From Alphaproteobacteria bacterium MarineAlpha5_Bin3 (lineage in GTDB: Bacteria > Pseudomonadota > Alphaproteobacteria > HIMB59 > GCA-002718135): a stretch of DNA of 34,386 nt. Positions within the stretch are counted from its first letter, which is position 1. Each line of letters opens with the position of its first letter. The stretch covers positions 1 through 34,386 of the forward strand of contig PTLB01000003.1 in assembly GCA_002938255.1 (NCBI GenBank), written 5' to 3'. Of this stretch, positions 6,904 through 15,969 are shown one piece after another. Both the position numbers and the translations under genes were made by a program. Below the pieces are notes generated by a model, which was not told the origin of the DNA, ran no database searches, and saw nothing but the letters and a program-made list of their open reading frames with translations.

Positions 6904-8538
6904 CTAATTTGCTTGTCTTCTAAGGAAAGTTGGAATGTCTAACAATTCCTCTTCATTTTCCTGATTAAAATCATCTTCAGATTCAGGACCTTCATCATCC
7001 GAAAATTCATTTTCATTTTCTTTAGTATTAGTTATTTCATGATCCTCTTCAAGTATTTCATTTTGAAAAACAGGTTCTGATTTTACTGAAGTTGAGTTTT
7101 CTATGGGCTCACTCTCTAGATTTTTGTCTTCAAGAGTATCAAATAAACTAAGTTTGCGAACACTAGATTTAACTTCCTCCTTTACAGCTGATGAGTTTGA
7201 AAACACTTGATTTTCTTCGTATATATTAGAATCAACTTGTTCTAATTCATTAGATTTTTCTATTTGCTCTTCATCATATGAGGACTGAGCAGCTTCTATA
7301 TTTGCTTTTTCTGTAAACAAAGCTCCTGAAGTATCTTCTTCAACATCATTATTTATATAATTAATACTTGGATTTTCTGATGGTAAAGCTTTTTCATTAC
7401 TTGAATCAACAATTTCATCTTCCACAGTATTTTCTAATGTTAATTCTTTATCTAAATCTTCTTTAATAACTTCCGTATTCTGATTAAATTCAGATGATTT
7501 TTGTAAATAAACGGAATTATCAATAGATAAAGTACTAACTGCTTCTAGAGGTTTAGGGGAGGTTTCAGAATTTAGATCTATACCGGTTGCCACTAAACTT
7601 ACCCTAACAACACCTTCTAGTCTTTCATCGCATGTAGTCCCATAAATAATATTAGCTTCTTCATCAACTTCTTGCTTAATTCTATTTGCTGCTTCATCTA
7701 CTTCATATAAAGTAATATCGTTACCTCCAGTAATATTGATAATTAAACCTTTTGCGCCTTTTAAAGATACATCATCAATTAAAGGATTGGCTATTGCAGC
7801 TTCAGCAGCAGCAACAGCACGACCTTCACCTGAAGCTTCTCCTGTTCCCATCATTGCCCTGCCCATTTCTGACATAACTGTTTTCACATCTGAAAAATCA
7901 AGATTAATCAAACCTGGTTGAACCATCAAATCTGTAACACCTCTAACACCGGCATATAAAACATCATCTGCCATTTTAAATGCATCTGCAAATGTTGTTT
8001 TCTCATTAGCAATACGAAATAAATTTTGATTTGGTATAGTCAAGAGAGTATCAACATACTGTTGTAACTCTTCAAGACCCTTGTCAGCGATCTTCATTCT
8101 TTGAGAGCCTTCAAAATGAAAAGGTTTTGTAACAACTCCAACAGTTAATATTCCTTTTTCTCTTGCAAGTTTAGCTATAACTGGTGCGGCACCCGTTCCT
8201 GTACCACCTCCCATACCTGCAGCAATAAATAACATATGACTTCCATCTAATTTTTCACTTATTTCATTAAGAGTCTCTTCTGCTGCTTGCCTTCCAACAT
8301 CGGGTCGCATACCAGCTCCAAGTCCTCTAGTGCTTTTAATTCCTAATTGAATTTTTTTCTTGCAATTTGAAATTTGAAGAGCTTGTGCATCTGTATTTGC
8401 TATCACAAAATCAACTCCCTCAAGATTTGAATTCATCATATTGTTAACAGCGTTCCCTCCTGATCCGCCAACACCTAAAACTGTAATTTGAGGATGTAGA
8501 TTAGGACCTACATCTGGTATAGAAATATTTATAGTCAT
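6904..8538 (-). CDS. ftsZ: Cell division GTPase FtsZ
   Basis: A 544-residue tubulin homologue that polymerises at midcell to form the Z ring. The GTPase core spans about residues 15-321. The nucleotide signature GGGTGTG is at 110-116, and the T7 loop with NLDFSDVK is at 212-219. A long linker (about 322-531) follows, strikingly rich in Glu, Asp, Ser and Asn and without clear order. The end [13 protein letters not shown] (532-544) is the conserved C-terminal peptide that binds FtsA. Length is well above the E. coli protein (383) but in the range of alphaproteobacteria. A good Shine-Dalgarno (GGAG) lies 8 bases before the ATG. The 84-base gap to ftsA is the widest inside the cluster. Confidence 0.97.
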   Translation of the reverse strand: MTINISIPDVGPNLHPQITVLGVGGSGGNAVNNMMNSNLEGVDFVIANTDAQALQISNCKKKIQLGIKSTRGLGAGMRPDVGRQAAEETLNEISEKLDGSHMLFIAAGMGGGTGTGAAPVIAKLAREKGILTVGVVTKPFHFEGSQRMKIADKGLEELQQYVDTLLTIPNQNLFRIANEKTTFADAFKMADDVLYAGVRGVTDLMVQPGLINLDFSDVKTVMSEMGRAMMGTGEASGEGRAVAAAEAAIANPLIDDVSLKGAKGLIINITGGNDITLYEVDEAANRIKQEVDEEANIIYGTTCDERLEGVVRVSLVATGIDLNSETSPKPLEAVSTLSIDNSVYLQKSSEFNQNTEVIKEDLDKELTLENTVEDEIVDSSNEKALPSENPSINYINNDVEEDTSGALFTEKANIEAAQSSYDEEQIEKSNELEQVDSNIYEENQVFSNSSAVKEEVKSSVRKLSLFDTLEDKNLESEPIENSTSVKSEPVFQNEILEEDHEITNTKENENEFSDDEGPESEDDFNQENEEELLDIPTFLRRQAN

Positions 8539-8565
8539 GTATTTACTCCGCCGTTTTTTTATATT

Positions 8566-8594
8566 TTTTAACGATTTACCCCCGCAACCGTCAA
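8566..8594 (-). promoter_or_regulatory. Candidate ftsZ promoter in the ftsA-ftsZ gap
   Basis: On the minus strand TTGACG (8594-8589) is followed 17 bases later by TTAAAA (8571-8566), a fair -35 and weak -10. A GC-rich patch, GGTTGCGGGGG, lies in the spacer, which is odd in such AT-rich DNA. This may allow extra ftsZ expression independent of the long operon. It is a pattern match only. Confidence 0.3.
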
Positions 8595-8622
8595 TAAATA
8601 TAACTATATATTGTATGTTATA

Positions 8623-9843
8623 TTATATATATTGATCTAGCCAAGAAGAAAAACGGCCAATTAAGGTATTTTTTTTTATTTTTTGGGCTTTTTTCATAAA
8701 ATTTACTTCATATTTATCAACTTCATGCAAAATTAAACCAATAGTTTGAGAAAATTGAGGACCAGAAAAAGATTTGTTTAATCCAACTACTCCATGAGGC
8801 CGGCCAAGACGTACATTGCTATCAAATATAGTTTGGGCATAATCAACAATACCCTCTAATTGTGACCCTCCTCCAGTTAAAACTAAATTTTTAATTTTCC
8901 TCTTATGTAGTCCATACTGTTTTAATTTTTGCCAAACTAACTCTAAAGTTTCTTCTACTCTTGGTTTAATGATATTGTTAATTGTACTTCGATTAATTTG
9001 CTTAAATTGACCAGGCTCAGAAGACACAATGGGGACTTCTATAATTTCATGCTCATCGCTCGGAGAAGACAAAACTGAACCATAGAGTGTTTTTAAGCGC
9101 TCTGCGCTTTCTTTTGTAGTTGAAATACCTCTAGCAATATCATTAGTAATATTTTTACTTCCAACACTCACTGCATCAGCAAAGAGTAATTTTTCATGTT
9201 CGAAAACAACTAATGATGTTGAAGCTTCCCCTAAATCGATACAAATAGCACCTAAATCCCTATCATCAACATTTAGAACTGCCAAGGCAGAAGACAAAGG
9301 TGCCGGCACTAATTGCTCAACATGAATTTGAAGATCATAAAATAAATTTTTAAATGTGTTAATTAAATTTTTTTTTACCATTAGCTTATAAAAATTTAAA
9401 TTTAAAATTTTAGCAAAATTACCTACAGGGTTTCCAAATAATATTTTGTTATCCACTTCATAACTTGCTATAGAGTTCATCAAAATTTCATAATTAATTA
9501 AATTATCAAAAAAATCAGACTGGTTAATTGCTTTTTTTAAATGAAGATCCGTAATTAACTCATTTTCAATTTCAATTTTTGAATCATAAAAAAATGATAT
9601 AGAGTCAGTTACAGGAATATTAAGATTAATCGATTTAATTTCAGTTTGAGAATCTTTAGCAGCCAATGTGATAACATGCCTGACTTCATCCTTAATTAAT
9701 TGAAAATTAATAAAAGCATTTTTATTAATATTCGAAGTTGGATAGTTAATAAAAGATAAAATTTTAGGTAAAGAATTTTTTTGCAAATCAGATACAACGC
9801 AAGATATTTTAGAATTCCCAATATCCACTCCAACTTTAATCAT
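8623..9843 (-). CDS. ftsA: Cell division protein FtsA
   Basis: A 406-residue actin-like ATPase that links FtsZ filaments to the inner membrane and recruits later division proteins. The phosphate-1 motif VGVDIGNSKISC is at the start. GAICIDLGEASTSLVVFE in the middle is the phosphate-2 motif. NLVLTGGGSQLEGI near residue 320 is the adenosine motif. The last residues (RFSSWLDQYI) form a short amphipathic helix, the membrane anchor typical of FtsA. Its ATG overlaps the ftsQ stop by 4 bases, indicating translational coupling. Confidence 0.95.
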   Translation of the reverse strand: MIKVGVDIGNSKISCVVSDLQKNSLPKILSFINYPTSNINKNAFINFQLIKDEVRHVITLAAKDSQTEIKSINLNIPVTDSISFFYDSKIEIENELITDLHLKKAINQSDFFDNLINYEILMNSIASYEVDNKILFGNPVGNFAKILNLNFYKLMVKKNLINTFKNLFYDLQIHVEQLVPAPLSSALAVLNVDDRDLGAICIDLGEASTSLVVFEHEKLLFADAVSVGSKNITNDIARGISTTKESAERLKTLYGSVLSSPSDEHEIIEVPIVSSEPGQFKQINRSTINNIIKPRVEETLELVWQKLKQYGLHKRKIKNLVLTGGGSQLEGIVDYAQTIFDSNVRLGRPHGVVGLNKSFSGPQFSQTIGLILHEVDKYEVNFMKKAQKIKKNTLIGRFSSWLDQYI

Positions 9844-10610
9844 TTTATAATCTCTTTATATTTTAAAATAATTTTTTGTTTCATTCTAAGATCAATACTT
9901 TCAATTTCAATTAATTCCTCATTAGAAAAATTTATATATATTTTTTTATAATTCTCTAAGGCTTCTTTAATATTATTTTCTGGTAACTTTAACAAAATAC
10001 TATTTTTTAATTCAAGATCCCATCTTCTTTGATTAATCAGAAAAGCTTTATCAACATATTGTTGAAAATCATCTGGGAAAGAATCAATTAACTTTATTGA
10101 TTCATGTATAGAATTTTTTCCTTCAAACTTTATTAATGCACTAAATCTCTTTTCATTATTTGCAATGTTTTCTAAAATTTTTAAATCATCACTAAATAAT
10201 ATATTCTGAATTCCTGTTGTATAAATACCTATGGGTTTTGATTCATCAATATTTATTTCTATGGTATCTTTATAATTACTTTGTATATTTATAGATTTTA
10301 CCCAATTATTTTGACTAATTTTTTTGGCAATTTTTTTAATTGGAATTAAAAAAATAGATGAATCTTTATATGGTTTGATTAAATTTAGAATTTCATCTTC
10401 ATTGATATTATTCAAACCGTTAATATTAACTACTGATAAAGAATATTGATATTTATCTGAATAATTTTCAATAATACTATTAAATTGTTTAAATATTTTT
10501 TGATCATAAAAAAGCAAAATATAAATAACTATTATTAAAAAAAACAATAAAATAAGTATTGTGGGAAAATAAATTTTTTTCCGCCTTCTATTTAAAATAT
10601 TCTTTTTCAC
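9840..10610 (-). CDS. ftsQ: Cell division protein FtsQ
   Basis: A 256-residue single-span inner membrane protein with a periplasmic domain. It bridges early and late division proteins, with FtsL and FtsB as partners. A basic N-terminal tail (KKNILNRRRKK) is followed by one membrane segment (about 14-34). A POTRA domain comes next (about 58-125, with VVNINGLNNINEDEILNLI), followed by the beta domain. The order with ddl before and ftsA after is the standard dcw order and gives much of the confidence, as FtsQ sequences are weakly conserved. Both junctions overlap by 4 bases. Confidence 0.9.
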   Translation of the reverse strand: MKKNILNRRRKKIYFPTILILLFFLIIVIYILLFYDQKIFKQFNSIIENYSDKYQYSLSVVNINGLNNINEDEILNLIKPYKDSSIFLIPIKKIAKKISQNNWVKSINIQSNYKDTIEINIDESKPIGIYTTGIQNILFSDDLKILENIANNEKRFSALIKFEGKNSIHESIKLIDSFPDDFQQYVDKAFLINQRRWDLELKNSILLKLPENNIKEALENYKKIYINFSNEELIEIESIDLRMKQKIILKYKEIIK

Positions 10611-11545
10611 AAAGATGAATTAATTATATTGTGTATCAAATTATCAAAACTAATATTTTTATGTTTTAATTGTTCGGGGACTAAAGAAATAGATGTCAAA
10701 CCTGGTTGTGTGTTAATTTCTAAAAAATATATATTTTTATTATCATATAAAAAATCCGATCTACTTAAATTCCTGCACTTTATTGTATCATGAACAATTT
10801 TTGCATATTTGAGACAATTATCATAAATTTTGACAGGTAATTTAGCTGGCAGAATATGCCTAGAAAATCCTTTTGAATACTTTGACTGATAATCATAAAA
10901 ATAATTATTAGAAATTATTTCGGTAACCTCCACTGCTTCACTTATATTTTCTTTATTGATAACAGCTACCGTTAACTCCCTACCTGCAATATATCTTTCT
11001 ATTAATAGTTCATTGTGTTTTTTATAAATATTATGATTGTTTTCAATATTGCGTACAAAATTTTCTAAATCTTTAGAGTCTTTTATAATTTGTACACCGT
11101 AACTTGAACCGCTAGAAACTGGCTTAACTACAAAAGAATTAAATTGTTCAAATATTTCTCTTATTTTAATTTCATCTAAATTTGTAGCTTTCAAAAGAAA
11201 AGATTCAGCAGTTAAGATCTTTGTATTTTGAATTTTTTTTTTCGTTAAAAATTTATTAAAACCAATATTTGAAGTTATTGAATCTGAGTGTGTATATCTA
11301 ATTTTTTTGTTTTCTAATATTTTTTGTATTGTACCATCTTCTCCAAAAGTCCCATGCAGTGCATTAAAACACAAATAATCATTGTTATAATGATTAATAT
11401 CTTCAGAAAATGTTTGTGGTTTTACTAATAAAGAATCAAAACTAATATTTAGATTGGTTAATGATCTTTTAATTTCTTTAGCAGTATTTAAGGAAATCTC
11501 ATGTTCTTCGTTAAAACCACCTTCTAAAATCAAGATTTTTTCCAT
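10607..11545 (-). CDS. ddl: D-alanine--D-alanine ligase
   Basis: A 312-residue ATP-grasp ligase that joins two D-alanines for the wall pentapeptide. The N-terminal EGGFNEEHEISLNTA is the Ddl signature (GGxxxEHEVS). The phosphate-binding loop is VVKPVSSGSSYGV. FLEINTQPGLTSISLVP carries the metal and product binding residues. I chose the ATG at 11545, which shares one base with the murB stop (TAATG) and gives a length close to E. coli DdlB (306). An upstream ATG at 11572 would add nine residues. The stop overlaps ftsQ by 4 bases. Confidence 0.94.
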   Translation of the reverse strand: MEKILILEGGFNEEHEISLNTAKEIKRSLTNLNISFDSLLVKPQTFSEDINHYNNDYLCFNALHGTFGEDGTIQKILENKKIRYTHSDSITSNIGFNKFLTKKKIQNTKILTAESFLLKATNLDEIKIREIFEQFNSFVVKPVSSGSSYGVQIIKDSKDLENFVRNIENNHNIYKKHNELLIERYIAGRELTVAVINKENISEAVEVTEIISNNYFYDYQSKYSKGFSRHILPAKLPVKIYDNCLKYAKIVHDTIKCRNLSRSDFLYDNKNIYFLEINTQPGLTSISLVPEQLKHKNISFDNLIHNIINSSL

Positions 11546-12438
11546 TAAACACCCAATATTTTTATTTCCCATTTAAGTTGAATTTGAAATTTATTAAAAA
11601 CTTTATCTATTATTCTTAATCCCAATTCCTCAATATCCTTTGCTGATGCATTATTTGCATTAATCAAAAAATTTGCATGTTTTTCACTCACATATGCATC
11701 ACCAACATTCAAATTCTTACAACCTGCCATTTCAATTAATTTAGCAGCATAATTATTGTCTGGATTCTTAAAAGTGCTTCCTCCAGTTTTAGTTCTAAAA
11801 GGTTGGGATTGTTCACGTTGAAGTTTTATCTCGTAAATATTTTTATCAATTTCTTCTTTTTCTCCATATTCTAATTTATATTGAGCAGAAATTACAATAT
11901 CATTATCGGATAATGATGACTCTCTATATTTAAGATTTAATTGATTATTTGTAAAAAAATTAATTTCTCCTTTATTATTAATTGTTTTAATACTTTTTAA
12001 AACTTTTTTAGTTTCTGATCCATAGCAACCAGCATTCATCTTAATTGCACCTCCAATTGTTCCAGGAATACCAGAATAAAATTCTAAATTTTTAATGGAA
12101 TGCATTTGGGCAAATTTTGAAAAATTAATATCTAATATTCCTGCACCAACATTAATAAAATTATCCTGTATAGAAATATGATTAAATAACTTTCCCAATT
12201 TAAAAATTATTCCATCAAAACCTTTGTCTCTTATTAAAACATTTGATCCTGCGCCAATAATTTTATATTGTAAATTTCCAATATTATTCAATATAATTTC
12301 GAGTTCTTCTTCATTATAAACTAAACAGAATATGTAAGTTTTTCCACCTGCTTTAAACCATGTATGCTTATAAATTTCGTAATCATAATAAAACTTACTT
12401 TTTAATTTTTTTTTTATTTTTTCAATGTTTTTTTGCAT
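11545..12438 (-). CDS. murB: UDP-N-acetylenolpyruvoylglucosamine reductase
   Basis: A 297-residue FAD enzyme that uses NADPH to reduce UDP-GlcNAc-enolpyruvate to UDP-MurNAc in the cytoplasm. The FAD-binding IIGAGSNVLIRDKGFDGIIF is in the first third. SGIPGTIGGAIKMNAGCYG is the second flavin loop. The catalytic serine lies in TGGSTFKNP. The absence of the extra Tyr loop fits type II MurB, as in most bacteria outside the enterics. The start overlaps the murC end by 17 bases, so translation is probably coupled. Confidence 0.95.
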   Translation of the reverse strand: MQKNIEKIKKKLKSKFYYDYEIYKHTWFKAGGKTYIFCLVYNEEELEIILNNIGNLQYKIIGAGSNVLIRDKGFDGIIFKLGKLFNHISIQDNFINVGAGILDINFSKFAQMHSIKNLEFYSGIPGTIGGAIKMNAGCYGSETKKVLKSIKTINNKGEINFFTNNQLNLKYRESSLSDNDIVISAQYKLEYGEKEEIDKNIYEIKLQREQSQPFRTKTGGSTFKNPDNNYAAKLIEMAGCKNLNVGDAYVSEKHANFLINANNASAKDIEELGLRIIDKVFNKFQIQLKWEIKILGV

Positions 12439-13837
12439 TGTTATTTTTAATTAAATTTTCAGCATAATAAGTAATAGATCCGGCACCCATGAAAATTATA
12501 ATATTATTTTTTTTAAAGTATGGTTTTAATTTGTGTTGCAAATTATCTCGATTACTCAAATAAAAAGTATTTTTGTTTTTGTTTTTTATTTTATTAACTA
12601 AATTTTTTGAATTAACTCCTTTGATTGGTTTTTCACCAGCAGGATAAATATCCATTATATATAAATAATCAATCTTTTGTAAAATATTTATAAAATCATT
12701 TAACAAGTATTTTGTTCTTGAATATCTATGAGGTTGAAAAATTACAATAATTTTTTTTTCCGCAAGGTGCTTAGCTATTTCATAACTAGCTTTTATTTCT
12801 GAAGGATGATGAGCATAATCATCATAAATTGCAGCTTTCTGAATATTGCCCAAATAACTAAATCTTCTTTTAACTCCTTCAAAGTTTAGTAATGATTGTT
12901 GAATTTTTTGTATGGAAACCTTCGCTAATAAAGATGCTATAATTGCCCCAGTAGCATTTAAAATATTATGCTCACCCAATAAATTAATTTTGAATTTATA
13001 TTTACCACCAATACCATCAATAATATTTTTATTTATAAATAAAAAAAATTCTGTACTTTTTTTATTTTTTTTAATTGAAGTAATCTTAACATCAGATGTT
13101 TTTTGATTTTTAGAATATGTAATGATGTTTCTTGTTTTAATTTCCTTGGATAGCCTTTTTAGATTATTGTTATCAGTACATAAAATAGAGTACCCATAAA
13201 AAGGAAGATTATTTATAAAATTTTTGAAAGCTTTTATTAAATTATCTTTATTTTTATAATAATCTAAATGTTCTAGATCCAAATTAGTAATAATATTTAT
13301 TTCATGTGGTAATCTTAAAAATGTACCATCACTTTCATCAGCTTCCACCACCATCCACTCACCTAGACCAAATCTATTATTTTTAGAATACGAATTTATA
13401 ATACCTCCATTGACAATGGTTGGGTCAAATTTAGCATAATCTAGGATTGAACCAACTAAACTAGTCGTAGTTGTTTTCCCATGAGAGCCTGCAACAGCAA
13501 TCGATCTTTTAGTTTTCATTAATTCAGATAGCATATCGGCACGACTCACTAAAGGAATGGATAATCTTTTACATTCAATGAGCTCAGGATTGTTTTTTTT
13601 TATTGCAGAAGAAAAAACAACAGCTGTTATATTTTTAATATTCTTTTTATCGTGTCCTTTAAAAAATTTAATACCTTTTTTTTTCAGTCTTTGAATATTT
13701 TCGTTTAAATTAATGTCACTACCCTGAATATTATATCCTAAATCTAACATCAATTCCGCGATGCCAGACATTCCAATGCCGCCAATACCCACAAAATGGA
13801 TAATAATTTTGTTAAATTTACTATTTTTTTTCATCAA
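12422..13837 (-). CDS. murC: UDP-N-acetylmuramate--L-alanine ligase
   Basis: A 471-residue Mur ligase that adds the first amino acid, L-Ala, to UDP-MurNAc. The N-terminal Rossmann motif HFVGIGGIGMSGIAELM (14-30) is specific to MurC. The ATP loop GSHGKTTTT is at 117-125. EADESDGTFLRL and NLDLEHLDYY follow, as does the C-terminal domain with DDYAHHPSEIKA. ATG at 13837 and the next codon (13834) are both possible; the overlap with murG is 17 or 14 bases. Confidence 0.96.
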   Translation of the reverse strand: MMKKNSKFNKIIIHFVGIGGIGMSGIAELMLDLGYNIQGSDINLNENIQRLKKKGIKFFKGHDKKNIKNITAVVFSSAIKKNNPELIECKRLSIPLVSRADMLSELMKTKRSIAVAGSHGKTTTTSLVGSILDYAKFDPTIVNGGIINSYSKNNRFGLGEWMVVEADESDGTFLRLPHEINIITNLDLEHLDYYKNKDNLIKAFKNFINNLPFYGYSILCTDNNNLKRLSKEIKTRNIITYSKNQKTSDVKITSIKKNKKSTEFFLFINKNIIDGIGGKYKFKINLLGEHNILNATGAIIASLLAKVSIQKIQQSLLNFEGVKRRFSYLGNIQKAAIYDDYAHHPSEIKASYEIAKHLAEKKIIVIFQPHRYSRTKYLLNDFINILQKIDYLYIMDIYPAGEKPIKGVNSKNLVNKIKNKNKNTFYLSNRDNLQHKLKPYFKKNNIIIFMGAGSITYYAENLIKNNNAKKH

Positions 13838-14915
13838 GTAATACTTTTAACATTAATTCATTAGCATTTGGTACTGGAATATTGTTTAATGCTTTCTTCA
13901 TTATTGTACGTTTTGTAATATCATTAATTAAATTTCTTAATATTTCTAAATTTTTATTTTTATCAAATATATTTTCATGCATAATAATTGCGCACTGTTT
14001 ACTTTCAAGATATTCAGCATTTTTAATTTGATGATTATTCATTGAATGGGGTAAAGGAAATAAAATGGATGGTATTTGATATACTATTAAGTCATTAATT
14101 GTCCCTGCTCCAGCTCGAGTAATAGCTAAATCAGTTTTTATTAAAATTTCATGAATATTATTATAATAATCTTTAAGTTGATATTCTGCATTTAACTTTG
14201 TTAAAGTTTCTTTAACTTTTTCTGTTAATTGATAAGGTGATTGAATGATGAGTTTTATTTTTTCTATCTCTTTTTTTGTCAATTCATTAAACATTAATAA
14301 AAAATATTCAATAATAGGTATTGATCCTTGACTTCCTCCATAAATAAAAATTATTATTTTTTCTTTATTAATATCTAGTTTATCAAATAATATTTTATTT
14401 TTCGCCAAAGTAGGAAGTCCTACATGATGGGTTTTATGATAAAATTCTTTTTTTATATTATTTATATGCTCAAAATTGGTAAAAATGTTTTTTGAATAAG
14501 GTAAAAAAAATAAATTAACTCTTCCCATTACTGAATTTTGCTCATGAATATGAATATCAATTTTTTTAATGAATTTAAAAAATATACTTATTAATAAAGG
14601 GGTTAATGAAGCGTAACTTCCAAATGATATACAATGTCTAGGTATAATTTTAACTATATAAAAAATTGACTGAATAAATCCTATAAATAAGCTGAATGTT
14701 GACTTAACCTTAAAGTAAAAATTGCCTGATAAATGTGAAGATTGAATAGAAATAATATTGCCTTTAAAATTATTTGCATATTTTATCCCTCTTTTATCAA
14801 GCATAAGTGAGCACCTATAGCCTTTTAAAATTAAATAATTCCCAAAATTAACGGCAGGTATTACATGCCCTCCTGTCCCTCCTGTGCAGATAAGTATGTT
14901 ATTATTTTTCTTCAT
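13821..14915 (-). CDS. murG: Undecaprenyl-PP-MurNAc-pentapeptide GlcNAc transferase
   Basis: A 364-residue GT-B glycosyltransferase that turns lipid I into lipid II on the inner face of the inner membrane. The first glycine-rich loop TGGTGGHVIPA starts at residue 11. IYGGSQGS is the second loop and LAITRAGAGTINDL binds the UDP-GlcNAc. LPHSMNNHQIKNAEYL follows as in the family. The start overlaps the ftsW end by 14 bases. Confidence 0.94.
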   Translation of the reverse strand: MKKNNNILICTGGTGGHVIPAVNFGNYLILKGYRCSLMLDKRGIKYANNFKGNIISIQSSHLSGNFYFKVKSTFSLFIGFIQSIFYIVKIIPRHCISFGSYASLTPLLISIFFKFIKKIDIHIHEQNSVMGRVNLFFLPYSKNIFTNFEHINNIKKEFYHKTHHVGLPTLAKNKILFDKLDINKEKIIIFIYGGSQGSIPIIEYFLLMFNELTKKEIEKIKLIIQSPYQLTEKVKETLTKLNAEYQLKDYYNNIHEILIKTDLAITRAGAGTINDLIVYQIPSILFPLPHSMNNHQIKNAEYLESKQCAIIMHENIFDKNKNLEILRNLINDITKRTIMKKALNNIPVPNANELMLKVLLDEKK

Positions 14916-15969
14916 TTCTTTGCCTAGTTAAAGATAATAAACATCCAAATAAAACTGCACTTGATATCATGGATGAGCCTCCATAACTTACAAATGGTAA
15001 AGTCATACCTTTGGTTGGAATTAATGCTAAAGAACTACAAATATTAAATAAAGATTGTAAGCCAAAAGAACAAGTTAAACCTACTACTGCGATTATTTCA
15101 AAAGGATTGCTCATTTTTAATAATTTCAATAAAAATCTGATGATAATGACTAATATTAATAAAACAATTAAAGAGCAGAAAATAAATCCTAATTCCTCTC
15201 CAGCAACAGCAAAAATAAAATCAGTATTTGCAGAGGGTATTTTCTCTTTTAAAATTCCTTGACCTGGTCCTTTTCCAAATAAACCACCTGATTTAAAAGC
15301 TTGTAAACTTAAATCAATTTGATCAGTATTAGCTGTTGGATTTATAAATGCATCTACTCTTTTTTGGATATGATCAAAATAATAATATGAAAAAGCACTT
15401 AAAAATAATAAAGATACTAGAGCAAAAATCACCAAAACCATGGAAAGTCCGGCTATAAAAAGTTGGCAAAAAAAAGTAATGGCAATTAAGAAGGCCGTAC
15501 CAAAATCTGGCTGCAAAATTATTAAACCACAAATAGTCACAAAAGAAATTATAAGAACCACAAAGTAAGAATTTCTCCCACTAATGCCTTGAGATATAAA
15601 CCAAGCACTTAATAAGAAAAAAAATGGTTTAATAAACTCAGAAGGTTGAAGGCTAAAACCATATATCTTGAGCCATCTCTTTGATCCATTAACTTCATAA
15701 TCTAAAAATAAAATTATAAATAAAATTAAAATACATAAAATGATGGATAACAAAGAAAAACGACGGAGAAATTTAATTTCAAAACATGATACTGAAAGCA
15801 TAATAAATATTCCAATTATTGAAAAAATTAAATGTTTGTTTAAAAATAAATATGAATCACTTAGAGAAATAGAAAGAATTATACCTATGATTGCCAGCAT
15901 TAATATTAGAGCAAAATTAACTCTATCAATTTGTTTCCACCAAAACTTTATATTTAACTTCGTTTTCAT
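14902..15969 (-). CDS. ftsW: Septal peptidoglycan glycosyltransferase FtsW
   Basis: A 355-residue SEDS family polytopic membrane protein that polymerises lipid II at the septum together with FtsI. About ten hydrophobic segments can be seen. GSKRWLKIYGFSLQPSEFIKP is the conserved SEDS motif. The large periplasmic loop with QAFKSGGLFGKGPGQGILKEKIPSANTDFIFAVAGEELG carries the catalytic region, and GMTLPFVSYGGSSM is near the end. Identity as FtsW rather than RodA rests on its place between murD and murG. Junction to murD is a 4-base overlap. Confidence 0.94.
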   Translation of the reverse strand: MKTKLNIKFWWKQIDRVNFALILMLAIIGIILSISLSDSYLFLNKHLIFSIIGIFIMLSVSCFEIKFLRRFSLLSIILCILILFIILFLDYEVNGSKRWLKIYGFSLQPSEFIKPFFFLLSAWFISQGISGRNSYFVVLIISFVTICGLIILQPDFGTAFLIAITFFCQLFIAGLSMVLVIFALVSLLFLSAFSYYYFDHIQKRVDAFINPTANTDQIDLSLQAFKSGGLFGKGPGQGILKEKIPSANTDFIFAVAGEELGFIFCSLIVLLILVIIIRFLLKLLKMSNPFEIIAVVGLTCSFGLQSLFNICSSLALIPTKGMTLPFVSYGGSSMISSAVLFGCLLSLTRQRNEEK

